Positions 7,754 to 16,406 of a stretch of 23,117 bases of DNA are shown here, piece by piece. The stretch lies in the NCBI GenBank assembly GCA_937891905.1, contig CALATT010000042.1:1-23117 (forward strand), given 5' to 3'. Each line of letters starts with the position of its first letter. Position 1 is the stretch's first letter. This DNA comes from an uncultured Bacteroidales bacterium (lineage in GTDB: Bacteria > Bacteroidota > Bacteroidia > Bacteroidales > Paludibacteraceae). The position numbers and the translations under genes were made by a program. The notes under the pieces are model-generated. The model saw only the letters and a program-made list of their open reading frames with translations. It was not told the DNA's origin and did no database searches.

Positions 7754-9070
7754 TTATTTGATTTCTAAAGCACTCAAGCTACAACTTCCCGAGAAGAGCG
7801 AGAGTGTGATTGTATGGCATCCAGCTTTGATAGGTATGGTGGTGGTTGCGGTGATCCACTGATCGGACGAACCATTGCGTGGCATATCTATGAAGTTGGC
7901 CGATTGCCCATCTATCAACACTTCGCAGATAGAATTGGAGTATCCACAATAGCGGAGGGTGAGTTGATTGGCGTCAGCAGGCAAATAAACCTGATAACTA
8001 ATCTCTTGTCCTGCAGCGAAATTAGTAATCATCAGTCCAGGATAGCCAGCTTGTGTAAGTGCTATGCTATCATTAGATGGGCGGAGCGTCATGAATGTGT
8101 TTTTGAGCTTAGCATACTCATGGGCGAGTATGGGGCGTGTAGCCTTAAGCCATACGGTGGTATCCATTGGAGATAGATGGCAATACATCTCGCCAAGTGG
8201 GGTGAGTTGTGGTGGCCAATCGTGGGTGAGCAACTGCATATATGGCGCTTTATCCACACCAGCACTCGAGCGTGGAATGAACCATGCATAGCGCTCTACT
8301 AATGGTTCTGACTCCAAGAAATTGAGTACTGCACACATATAATCCTTCTGTACTTCCACATTACCGGGCACTGGATCCCAAGCACAGAACTCAGTCAGCC
8401 ACACTGGTTTATTGTATTTCTCAAACATCTTCACATAATTCTGGACAGCATTAGGCGATGACATATAGCAGTGTATGGAGATAGCATATATATCATCAAT
8501 AGACACGCCTGGTTGCGCGAAGAAATCATCCAACCATTTGATAGGATTACTATACCCCGACAAGGTGCCATAGTTCATGGCAGGGGATACCAATTTGAGA
8601 TTGAGTTCTTTGGCTAATGCCACCACATCCGGCCATAATGCTGCGGCTTGCGTAGGAGTCATATTAGCCTGATCGGTGAGGTTGGGTTCATTAAATGCCA
8701 ATAGATATTTGGTATTTGGATGCGCAGCTACATACGCGCGGATGCGATCCTTGCTATAATTACCATTCCAGCACATGGGGCAGAAGTCCATCTCATTGGC
8801 ATCAAACCAGATGGCTGCATCCTCTGTAGGCGTATTGCCCCAATTATAATCCCAACTGATATAAGGTGATAGAAGAGGCAGGTCCATTATATTGGTGAAG
8901 GAAAACGATACACCGCGTTTGGATGATTTAGGCATCACATCTACCACTTGTCCTGTAGGAGTGGCAGGGTTTTGTGGGTCGTCTCCGTTGCCGTTATTAG
9001 GTCCGTCACAGGAACTGATAATCATTGCAGAAATCAGCAGTATGATTACCGATAAGGATGTTTTTTTCAT
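7754..9070 (-). CDS. GH128 endo-beta-1,3-glucanase lipoprotein with C-terminal CBM-like domain
   Basis: A 438-residue lipoprotein. The signal peptide ends in IISSC with Cys21, followed by an acidic, glycine-rich linker that suits surface export. Residues about 48-300 are a GH128 / Asl1-like TIM barrel: RGVSFSFTN at the first strand, LLAFNEPN with Glu128 as likely acid/base, the SIHCY strand, and VWLTEF with Glu227 as likely nucleophile. GH128 enzymes cut internal beta-1,3-glucosidic bonds. Residues about 305-438 form a beta-sandwich resembling CBM6/CBM35 (VYLPADANQLTLRYCG, GCHTITLSLFSG), probably binding glucan. It is 8 bp downstream of the GH16 lipoprotein gene, so the two surface endoglucanases are co-expressed. 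Family assignment is good; the CBM family is uncertain. Confidence 0.85.
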   Translation of the reverse strand: MKKTSLSVIILLISAMIISSCDGPNNGNGDDPQNPATPTGQVVDVMPKSSKRGVSFSFTNIMDLPLLSPYISWDYNWGNTPTEDAAIWFDANEMDFCPMCWNGNYSKDRIRAYVAAHPNTKYLLAFNEPNLTDQANMTPTQAAALWPDVVALAKELNLKLVSPAMNYGTLSGYSNPIKWLDDFFAQPGVSIDDIYAISIHCYMSSPNAVQNYVKMFEKYNKPVWLTEFCAWDPVPGNVEVQKDYMCAVLNFLESEPLVERYAWFIPRSSAGVDKAPYMQLLTHDWPPQLTPLGEMYCHLSPMDTTVWLKATRPILAHEYAKLKNTFMTLRPSNDSIALTQAGYPGLMITNFAAGQEISYQVYLPADANQLTLRYCGYSNSICEVLIDGQSANFIDMPRNGSSDQWITATTTIPIKAGCHTITLSLFSGSCSLSALEIK

Positions 9071-9078
9071 AAGGGCAT

Positions 9079-10365
9079 TTATTTTTCTGTTCGTTGATAC
9101 ACGCGCACATAATCCACATACATGATGCGGGGCACATTGAAAATAGCGTCATCCACACTTCCACCCATTGTGCCGCCTATGGCGAGATTGAGGATGATGA
9201 AATGTGGTTTATTGAATGGCCATGAGTCATTGTTATCTATCTTTGCTTCCCACTGCTCTGCATATTGCACACCGTCCACAAAGAAACGAATAACATCTTT
9301 GCCATCCTTTTCCTCCTGTGCCCACTCTACTGCATAGGTATGGAAATCATCTGCAAGGGAGTAGTCAAACATCTTGGTAGCATGCCAGTTATTGCCTCGT
9401 GTACCATTTTTCTCCACGGTATGTAATGCAAAAGATGCACGGTTAGGGATAGAGCCCACATGCTCCATGATATCTATTTCTCCGCAGTTAGGCCATCCGC
9501 CTGCGTTACCCATCATCCAGAAAGCAGGCCATGTACCTTTGCCGCCTGGGAACTTGATACGCGCCTCGATGCGACCATAGGTGAAGGTCTTTTTATTCTT
9601 CGTCAATAGACGAGCGGAAGTATATTCATTATTATTATACTTCTCCTTGCGTGCTTCGATAATGAGCATTCCATTCTCCAAGCGCACATTCTCTGGGCGT
9701 GTGGTGTAGTATTGCAATTCGCGGTTACCCCAGCCACCTCCGCCGGTGTTGTATCCCCAAACAGATTCGTCCAATGCTGTGCCATTAAACTCATCGCTCC
9801 AGACGAGTTGGTACTCTCCCCATGTATGCTCTACTGCTACCAAAGCGGTCACGCTCTCTAATGGAGTAGCGAGTGTGATGGTGGTATTACCTGCTGCTAA
9901 TGCGGTCACTTCACCCGTGTTGCTAACCGTAGCTACTTCAGGATTTGAAGAAGTCCAAGTCATCTCAAGGTCGAAAGTATTGCCATAACTGAAAGTATAT
10001 TTCTCGCCCGGGCGTAGGGTAACGACAGGAGGGGTAATACGCAGCGTAGCGCCATCTGTACCCGACACATAGACGATACAAGTGGCTTGGCTCTTACCTG
10101 CTTTGGCTGTAATGGTAGCCGCACCGATCGCATTGGCTGTTACCACACCATGATACACAGAGGCTACCTCTTCATTGGAGGAAGTCCATTGGATATCCAC
10201 TGCATTGCCAAGAGCTTCAATAGTAGTTATATCGCCCACTTTGAGCTGAAGCGTCACTGCAGAGAGAGAAAGGTTGTACTCTGGTTCGGGTTCGGGGTTG
10301 GGACCACAAGAAACCATTAGCCCAACACAGAGGGTAAGGAATGTTAAAAAGAATGTTCGATGCAT
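9079..10365 (-). CDS. Surface lipoprotein BIG2-BIG2-GH16 endo-beta-1,3-glucanase
   Basis: A 428-residue lipoprotein with acylated Cys20 (LMVSC) followed by a Pro/Glu spacer (GPNPEPEPE). Two BIG2 immunoglobulin-like domains (about 31-101 and 107-179, with WTSSN.EVASV and WTSSNPEVATV) act as a stalk. The GH16 domain (about 183-425) carries the textbook laminarinase signature GEIDIMEHVG with Glu296, Asp298 and Glu301. The enzyme ends at YVDYVRVYQR without the tail seen in the neighbouring GH16. Placed directly after the SusC-SusD-SGBP core, it is the best candidate for the first endo-acting enzyme that cuts polymer at the cell surface. A 10-bp stem hairpin precedes the gene and may lower its expression relative to the upstream core. 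Confidence 0.9.
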   Translation of the reverse strand: MHRTFFLTFLTLCVGLMVSCGPNPEPEPEYNLSLSAVTLQLKVGDITTIEALGNAVDIQWTSSNEEVASVYHGVVTANAIGAATITAKAGKSQATCIVYVSGTDGATLRITPPVVTLRPGEKYTFSYGNTFDLEMTWTSSNPEVATVSNTGEVTALAAGNTTITLATPLESVTALVAVEHTWGEYQLVWSDEFNGTALDESVWGYNTGGGGWGNRELQYYTTRPENVRLENGMLIIEARKEKYNNNEYTSARLLTKNKKTFTYGRIEARIKFPGGKGTWPAFWMMGNAGGWPNCGEIDIMEHVGSIPNRASFALHTVEKNGTRGNNWHATKMFDYSLADDFHTYAVEWAQEEKDGKDVIRFFVDGVQYAEQWEAKIDNNDSWPFNKPHFIILNLAIGGTMGGSVDDAIFNVPRIMYVDYVRVYQRTEK

Positions 10366-10388
10366 AATAATATATATTTAGTTAGAAA

Positions 10389-10414
10389 CTATGGGGAAAC
10401 CCAATTCCCCATAG
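10389..10414 (-). terminator. Intergenic hairpin, possible attenuating terminator after the SGBP gene
   Basis: A perfect 10-bp stem (CTATGGGGAA with TTCCCCATAG) and a 6-base loop lie 15 bases after the SGBP stop codon and 23 bases before the GH16 lipoprotein start. On the coding strand the stem is followed by TTTCTAACT, a weak U-tract. Leaky termination or protection of the upstream mRNA from 3' decay are both plausible. Confidence 0.5.
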
Positions 10415-10429
10415 CCATATGTAGGTTGA

Positions 10430-11374
10430 TTACTTCTTGTAGAAATAAACAGCGTCGAGATTAAGTTGTGCACCTACAACACCTTCTGTCAAAGCAACGA
10501 ATACATTCACACCTGCAACGCAAGGAGTGGTTGCCAAAGCTGCAGCATAAGTTGACATAGGGATGTCAAACTCTTGCCAAGAACCATCGCGTGTGAAGTT
10601 AGCGTAGATAGCGCCATCATAAACAGCTGTAGGACCAAGAACGAACTTAGTAGCCTCGTTACCAAATGAATAGAAGCAGTGGCTGTAGTTATCAGTTGAC
10701 TTGATAGCCATGTGCAAGAAATACTCGTCTGGGTTAGCTACGATAGCAGCGCGAAGAGCCTCAGCAGCTTGCCAACCTGTTCCAGCCTCTGTCAAGCAGT
10801 AACCTGCACCTGCCCAACCTGTAGTAACGGTCATTGCGGTGTAACCCTCGCTATTACCTGCGAAGTTCAAACCAGTAGCATTAGCACCAGCGTAGGTGTT
10901 CTCCCATACATAGAGGAATTGGTCAACATCGTTTGGTTGGAAAGAAGCAACGATCTTGCTCTCATTAGCTGCATAAGTAGCGCCGTCCATGATGATAGGC
11001 CATACTTGGCTACCCTTCACTTCTGCACCACCTGTAGTGGTAGATTCTTTCTTTACGAGAACAACACATGTCTTGGTTTGACCACCAGCTGTAGTTGCGG
11101 TGATAACGGTGTTACCTTCAGCAACAGCAGTTACAGTAGCCACTTTACCTTCACCAGCTACAGTAGCCACTGCAGGATTAGAAGAAGCCCATGTAGCGTC
11201 AACAGTAGCATTGATAGTAGCAGTCTCTTCCACATTGAGAGTGATAGAGGTTTGATCCAAAGCAAGAGTGGTTTCTTGTTGTGGGTTTTCAGGATCTACT
11301 GGTTCTGGTGTTCTTGGACATCCCATGAATGTCAAGGCAACTAATGCCATCGCAAAAAATTTAATTGCTTTCAT
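10430..11374 (-). CDS. BIG2-containing surface lipoprotein, SusE/SGBP position
   Basis: A 314-residue lipoprotein. The signal peptide ends TFMGC (Cys19), followed by a Pro/Glu/Asp linker. A BIG2 domain spans about 37-108 (ATWASSNPAVATV). The remainder (about 120-314) is a beta-rich domain ending in SWQEFDIPMSTY and LDAVYFYKK. This ending matches the two carbohydrate-binding-like domains of the 968-residue protein in the same operon (NSFDIPM..VDNVFFYR; SAEIPLSTY..VDNVYFYK). Genes directly after SusD usually encode surface glycan-binding proteins, and in laminarin loci these often have Ig-like domains plus a binding domain. The inferred role is to hold beta-1,3-glucan at the cell surface for the SusCD importer. 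No catalytic motif is seen. There is no clear homology to SusE or SusF of the starch system. Confidence 0.75.
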   Translation of the reverse strand: MKAIKFFAMALVALTFMGCPRTPEPVDPENPQQETTLALDQTSITLNVEETATINATVDATWASSNPAVATVAGEGKVATVTAVAEGNTVITATTAGGQTKTCVVLVKKESTTTGGAEVKGSQVWPIIMDGATYAANESKIVASFQPNDVDQFLYVWENTYAGANATGLNFAGNSEGYTAMTVTTGWAGAGYCLTEAGTGWQAAEALRAAIVANPDEYFLHMAIKSTDNYSHCFYSFGNEATKFVLGPTAVYDGAIYANFTRDGSWQEFDIPMSTYAAALATTPCVAGVNVFVALTEGVVGAQLNLDAVYFYKK

Positions 11375-11458
11375 GATTTTTTTTGTTTTTTGATTGTTAG
11401 TAAAAAGTGTTTATTTAAAACAGTCTTTGTCTGTTAGACGATTGACTTTATTTTCGAA

Positions 11459-13084
11459 TTAATATCCTGGGTTTTGACTAAGTAGTGGATCGAGTTGTCT
11501 CTCTTCTTGTGGGATAGGGAGCAACTCATGCTTACCAGCCACAAACTCTTGCATATGGTGCTGTACATCTGCGCTCTCTTGTGCTTTATAAGCATCCATA
11601 TGCGCTTTGAGTCCATTGCCTTCCACACCTTCCCAGCGCACGAGGTCGAACCAACGATGACCCTCCATTGCCAATTCGCAGCGGCGCTCGTGGCGCAGAG
11701 TAGCATTATCTGCTACAGACGCATCTGGCAAACCTACGCGGCTACGCACTTTGTTGATATAGGTCAAGGCCGTACCTGCATCACCTGTCTCAAGGCATGC
11801 CTCAGCATACATAAGCAGCACATCGGCATAACGAATCTGCTTATTATTAAGCGGACCGCGAGTGGCGTGTAAACTCCATTTGCCGTAACCGCCACCCACA
11901 TCAGATGGATCGCGATACATACCATACTTATTATTGAGCATAACATTGCCAAGATAAAGCTCCTCGGTGATAGTTTGATAATCCTTATTGATACTTGTAT
12001 CAGGAATGAGGATAGCTACATCGCGGCGAATATCACCTGCCTCAAACTCGTCGTATAAGTTCTGCGTAGGATGGTTGAAACCCCATCCGCCACCGATGAC
12101 ACTATTACGAGAGCGAACTAAGATTTGGGTGAACGAACCTGCTGTAAAACCAAATCCCTCTCCGTAATCGCCCCATGCTACTTCAGCATATTGAATCTCA
12201 AAGACAGACTCAATACCGTTTTCACCAGCGCATGTGAAGTTATCTTCATAATTAGGACATAAATCGTATTCACCACTATTGATAATAGAGTCACCCCATG
12301 CTTTTGCGTCCGCATAGCATTGCGCAGCTGTTTTGGAAAGACCATGTTTCTGCCAGTATGGCGAAGCCATATAGAGGTTGGTCTTCATCAGCATAGCTTG
12401 CGCAGCACCTTTGGTAGCGCGACCCATATCTGCCTCTGGATATTCGCTCTTGAGCCATAATTTCGCATTCGCTTGCTCCAAATCAGATAGTATCTGTGTG
12501 AATACCACATCCACAGTGGCGCGTGGCATTTCCCAATCTTCAGAAGAACGCAACACCTCTAAGGTCATTGGTACCCCAGCAAAGAGGCGTACAAGGCGGA
12601 AATAATAGTATGCACGCAGATAATGCACCTCGCCCAAAAGACGATCTTTCATATCTTGCGTAAAGGCACTATCGATGCCTAACTCCATCTTATTGATATA
12701 CTCCAATGCGAGGTTGCAACGACCTATACCTTGGTATTGAGCTTGATAGAAGTCCAATGCGAATGTATTCTGGTCGGTTGTACGCCAGTTTTCCACATCG
12801 TAGATATCTGCCATATCGGTAGTGTTACCGCCACCTTTGAGTGCGTCATCACTGGCTACATCGCCTATAAACCACTCTGGGCAATAGGTGCGATTATACT
12901 CCCACATAAGAGGGGTGTAGCATCCTGTTACATTCTGCACTGCCGCATCGGTGGATACAAAGAAATCCTCCAATGGAATAGTACCCGGCTCAATCTCGGT
13001 CATATAATCCTTACAACTTGCGAAGGAAAGGACTAAACCACAAAGTACTATGTACAATGATTTAATATTCATTTTCGTTTTCAT
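11459..13084 (-). CDS. susD: SusD/RagB-family surface glycan-binding lipoprotein
   Basis: A 541-residue SusD homologue. The signal peptide ends SFASC with Cys24, then KDYMTE. The N-terminal part (LEDFFVSTDAAVQNVTGCYTPL, then CNLALEYIN, then EVHYLRAYYYFRLVRLFAGVPMTLEV) is the TPR-like SusD region. The C-terminal part has NNKQIRYADVLLMYAEA and the ending ELLPIPQEERQLDPLLSQNPGY, hallmarks of RagB/SusD. SusD proteins form the lid of the SusC channel and bind glycan during import. It follows SusC by 55 bp and precedes the SGBP by 84 bp. The symbol is used for the family; the substrate (beta-1,3-glucan) is inferred from the enzymes downstream. A second Met at residue 5 could also be the start. Confidence 0.95.
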   Translation of the reverse strand: MKTKMNIKSLYIVLCGLVLSFASCKDYMTEIEPGTIPLEDFFVSTDAAVQNVTGCYTPLMWEYNRTYCPEWFIGDVASDDALKGGGNTTDMADIYDVENWRTTDQNTFALDFYQAQYQGIGRCNLALEYINKMELGIDSAFTQDMKDRLLGEVHYLRAYYYFRLVRLFAGVPMTLEVLRSSEDWEMPRATVDVVFTQILSDLEQANAKLWLKSEYPEADMGRATKGAAQAMLMKTNLYMASPYWQKHGLSKTAAQCYADAKAWGDSIINSGEYDLCPNYEDNFTCAGENGIESVFEIQYAEVAWGDYGEGFGFTAGSFTQILVRSRNSVIGGGWGFNHPTQNLYDEFEAGDIRRDVAILIPDTSINKDYQTITEELYLGNVMLNNKYGMYRDPSDVGGGYGKWSLHATRGPLNNKQIRYADVLLMYAEACLETGDAGTALTYINKVRSRVGLPDASVADNATLRHERRCELAMEGHRWFDLVRWEGVEGNGLKAHMDAYKAQESADVQHHMQEFVAGKHELLPIPQEERQLDPLLSQNPGY

Positions 13085-13139
13085 ATCTGTCTTTTTTCTT
13101 TTTGTGAAACGATCTTTATTCTTTCAGCAAAGCAGTCTT

Positions 13140-16100
13140 TTAGAATGTGGCATTCAAACCAAAAGTGAAAGTACGACTTTGTGGATAGTTTCCGTAATCT
13201 ACACCGCCACCCACTTCAGGGTCATAACCTGAGTATTTGGTAATAGTGAAGAGGTTGCTCGCTGTAGCATAGAAGCGTAGGCGTTGGCAGTGGAATTTCT
13301 GCGTATATTTAGCAGGAAGGGTATAACCAATCTGCAAGTTCTTGAGACGCAGATACGAACCATCTTCAATGAAACGAGTGGAGTTCTCGGTATTGGTTGG
13401 TGAACCGAGTGGGTTAGGAATAGTACCATTGCGGTTCTCCAACTCAAAGTAGTTCACACCATTATTGAGCATCGCATTTTGTACTGCCTCGGTGTAACCT
13501 ACCCATACCTCATCCTTCATGTATGAAGCAAGTGCATAGCCACTACCGTCGCCCTCTAACATCTGGCGTTGAGCGTTGTAGATGCTATTTCCTGCCACAC
13601 CTTGGAAGAATAACTGAATATCTACTCCGTAGAAATCAGCACCAAGATTGAGTGCATAAGTCAATTTTGGGAATGGATTACCAATCACCATCTTATCTTC
13701 CTCATCCAGTTTACCATCGCTATTCACATCTTTATAGCGCGCGTCACCTGCGTGTACGCCAATAGTGGACTCGGTGAAAGTGTATAATTGGTCTAATGCC
13801 TCTTGGTCTGTTTGATAAATACCTTCGTATTGGTATCCCCAGAACGAGTTAAGTGCCATTCCTTCATAGGTTTTTGTTCTATCTCCCCAAAGAGGTGAAC
13901 CACCATTCACTTTGGTCAATTCATTATGTAAGAAGGAGATGTTTCCACCAATATTATAGTGTACAGGACCCACTTTATTATCGTGGTTAAGGCTTATTTC
14001 CACACCTTCATTGCGGATATTACCCACATTACGAATGAGCGAATATCTATTACCCACATGCGCGGGCGCGTTTACATAAAGGAGTGCATCTTTGGTATCA
14101 CGACGGAAATAGTCGATAGTACCACTCAGTTTGCCATTCCAGAAACTAAAGTCAATACCTGCATCCCATTGTTCGTTAGTCTCCCACTTACCATTCTCAT
14201 CTACGAGTGTGAGCACTGCCGCACCGCCCGTAGCATTCTTCGCATACTGCTCAGGACCGAGAGGATAACCCACGAATACATTCTCAGATGAGGTCATTGT
14301 GTATTGGAATGAGTTGGCACCCACACCGTCGTTACCTACTTGTCCAAATGAAGCGCGGATCTTGATATTATCCAACCAATCGAGCTCTTGATCCTTGATG
14401 AATGGCTCTTCGCTCAAACGCCATGCTACTGCCACAGATGGGAAGAAACCCCATGGATTCTTAGTGAAGCGGCTGGATGCGTCCGCACGGAAGTTAGCGG
14501 TAATCATATAACGGCTATCGTAGTTATAGAATACACGACCAAGGAATGAGATGCGTCTTACGCGACTCACACCATCCGATGCATAAGTTTGGTCTTCAGT
14601 GGTCTTATTCAAATACCAGTTGCTTGGAATAGGATTAAGAATCTTAGCACCAGAACCACCGATAGAATAGTAGTTATACTCTGACCAAGTCTGACCTGCC
14701 ATCACAGAGAAATTGTGCTTGCCTATCTCGCGTGCGTAGGTGATGGTGGTCTCTTCGAGCAACTGTAATCCGCGACCCATGCTTGCGCTCAGGAAGTTCT
14801 TATCCGAAGCATTATAGCTGGTGTAGATATTTGGATAGGTGAAGTTGCGCGAACGAGAAAGGCTATAGTCTGCGGAGAGAGAAGACTTGATAGTGAGTCC
14901 CTCTATTGGAGTGATCTCCACGAAGATATCACCAATAGCACGCTCGTCTTTTGCATTAGGTTCGCTATTGAATGCCATTTGGTATGGGTTGGTCACATTC
15001 TTAAAGTTACTACCTGCAGAGTAATAACCCGAGATGTCTTTACCATCTTTGTTTACAGAACCTTGTGGATAGTAAACAGGATCCCATGGAGCCATAGAGA
15101 GGGCAGCTGTAATCATAGATGCTCCCGCGGATGAAGAGTTATTCATCGCATTACGGCTATTGGAAGTCACGATAGAGAAGTGCTCACCCACCTTTAACCA
15201 CTTACGAATCTGATAGTCAGAGTTCAGGCGCAATGTGAAACGCTCATAATCACTACCTACGATGGTTCCCTCTTGTCCGAAATAGGAAGCAGAGAGTGCA
15301 TAATGTCCTTTATCGCTACCACCATCGAACGAGAGGTTGTAATTATGCATAAAAGCATTTGGTTGGAAAGTCTCGTCTTGCCAATCGGTTTCTTGATCAC
15401 CATAGTTGAAGTTGATAGGATAGTATGGAGATATCTTCATGATATCCGCATTACCTAATTTATACATCTGTAACCAAGGTATGAAACCATTGTTTTGATA
15501 GTACGCTATTTCTTCTGCACCATTACGCATTGCGCCAATACGAAGCTCTGTCTCTGCGAAATCTTTGCTACCGAGCACATCCATCTTTTTCCATCTATTC
15601 TGGATACCCCAGTACGCATCAAAAGTGATATTCATCTTACCTTCGCTACCAGACTTAGTAGTGATAAGAATCACACCATTCGCACCACGGCTACCATAGA
15701 TAGCTGTAGCAGATGCGTCTTTAAGAATCTCCATTGATTGAATATCTGTAGGAGAGAGCCACTTGATATCACCCGTAATCACTCCGTCCACCACATAGAG
15801 AGGGTCGTTACCTCCAAGGGCAGAACCAATACCGCGGATACGGATAGTGGCACCTTGACCTGGTTGACCAGAGTTAGAAGTAACCGTCACACCCGCAGCA
15901 CGACCTTGAAGCGCTTGGTCTAGACCCGAAACAGGAGCTTTGAGGAGCTGCTCTGCGCTGACTGAAGTGACAGAACCTGTCAAGTCGGATTTTTTCATTG
16001 TACCATAACCGATGGCTACCACTTCTTGTAGTTGCACATTGTCTGGCACCAAAGTTACACGAATAGGCGATGTAGATTTGATGGTCACTTCTTGGCTCTT

Positions 16101-16334
16101 ATAACCCATGAAGGACACTTGAAGCACATCTCCCATCTTAGCTTGCAGCGTGAAATTACCATCAAAATCAGTAATCGTTCCGGTAGAAGTACCTTTCACC
16201 ATCACATTCGCTCCAATGACTGGATCTGGCTCATCTTGTGCCATCACCACACCCGTCACTGTAAGGGCTTGTGCCTGCAATCCTACGAAGACCGCCCACA
16301 ATAGGACGAACATCGAGAGAAATCTTTTTTTCAT
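13140..16334 (-). CDS. susC: SusC/RagA-family TonB-dependent oligosaccharide importer
   Basis: A 1064-residue outer-membrane receptor. Signal peptide about 1-22; a carboxypeptidase-regulatory-like domain about 23-100 (GVVMAQDEPDPVIGANVMVKG, then DFDGNFTL), typical of SusC proteins; the plug with LQEVVAIGYGTMKKSDLTG, then IRIRGIGS and DPLYVVDG (about 105-230); then a large beta-barrel closing in SRTFTFGLNATF with terminal Phe. It imports glycan fragments, delivered by SusD, into the periplasm using TonB energy. It is the first gene of the core and is preceded by a strong hairpin. No STN domain for anti-sigma signalling is seen, so regulation by that route is unlikely. The substrate is inferred from context. 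Confidence 0.95.
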   Translation of the reverse strand: MKKRFLSMFVLLWAVFVGLQAQALTVTGVVMAQDEPDPVIGANVMVKGTSTGTITDFDGNFTLQAKMGDVLQVSFMGYKSQEVTIKSTSPIRVTLVPDNVQLQEVVAIGYGTMKKSDLTGSVTSVSAEQLLKAPVSGLDQALQGRAAGVTVTSNSGQPGQGATIRIRGIGSALGGNDPLYVVDGVITGDIKWLSPTDIQSMEILKDASATAIYGSRGANGVILITTKSGSEGKMNITFDAYWGIQNRWKKMDVLGSKDFAETELRIGAMRNGAEEIAYYQNNGFIPWLQMYKLGNADIMKISPYYPINFNYGDQETDWQDETFQPNAFMHNYNLSFDGGSDKGHYALSASYFGQEGTIVGSDYERFTLRLNSDYQIRKWLKVGEHFSIVTSNSRNAMNNSSSAGASMITAALSMAPWDPVYYPQGSVNKDGKDISGYYSAGSNFKNVTNPYQMAFNSEPNAKDERAIGDIFVEITPIEGLTIKSSLSADYSLSRSRNFTYPNIYTSYNASDKNFLSASMGRGLQLLEETTITYAREIGKHNFSVMAGQTWSEYNYYSIGGSGAKILNPIPSNWYLNKTTEDQTYASDGVSRVRRISFLGRVFYNYDSRYMITANFRADASSRFTKNPWGFFPSVAVAWRLSEEPFIKDQELDWLDNIKIRASFGQVGNDGVGANSFQYTMTSSENVFVGYPLGPEQYAKNATGGAAVLTLVDENGKWETNEQWDAGIDFSFWNGKLSGTIDYFRRDTKDALLYVNAPAHVGNRYSLIRNVGNIRNEGVEISLNHDNKVGPVHYNIGGNISFLHNELTKVNGGSPLWGDRTKTYEGMALNSFWGYQYEGIYQTDQEALDQLYTFTESTIGVHAGDARYKDVNSDGKLDEEDKMVIGNPFPKLTYALNLGADFYGVDIQLFFQGVAGNSIYNAQRQMLEGDGSGYALASYMKDEVWVGYTEAVQNAMLNNGVNYFELENRNGTIPNPLGSPTNTENSTRFIEDGSYLRLKNLQIGYTLPAKYTQKFHCQRLRFYATASNLFTITKYSGYDPEVGGGVDYGNYPQSRTFTFGLNATF

Positions 16335-16371
16335 GATTAATAGTTATTAGTTAATTGTTTGTCTTGAGAAA

Positions 16372-16397
16372 GTATGTGCCGAACCAACGGCACATAC
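16372..16397 (-). terminator. Intergenic hairpin before susC, possible attenuator/terminator
   Basis: A perfect 10-bp stem (GTATGTGCCG with CGGCACATAC) and a 6-base loop start 9 bases after the stop of the 968-residue protein gene and end 37 bases before the susC start. On the coding strand it is followed by TTTCTCAAG. It has the same stem length, loop length and TTTCT follow-on as the hairpin after the SGBP gene. No convincing Bacteroidota promoter (TAnnTTTG) was seen between the hairpin and susC. Confidence 0.5.
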
Positions 16398-16406
16398 CCA
16401 ATAGTA

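Noticed and set aside
10712..11344. Open frame of 210 codons on the plus strand
   Set aside because: Antisense to the SGBP gene and composed of Ser/Cys/Thr-rich sequence mirroring its Ala/Thr codons; a shadow produced by codon bias.
10430..11374. SusE or SusF homologue
   Set aside because: Position fits, but no SusE/SusF sequence signature was recognised; BIG2 plus a different binding-type domain is seen instead, so only a positional analogue is claimed.
11434..11706. Open frame of 90 codons on the minus strand at the end of susD
   Set aside because: Same strand as susD but out of frame and overlapping its conserved C-terminal coding region; no separate signature.
16335..16371. A susC-specific promoter after the hairpin
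   Set aside because: I saw no convincing TAnnTTTG with an upstream TTTG on the coding strand here, nor in the other short gaps of the operon.
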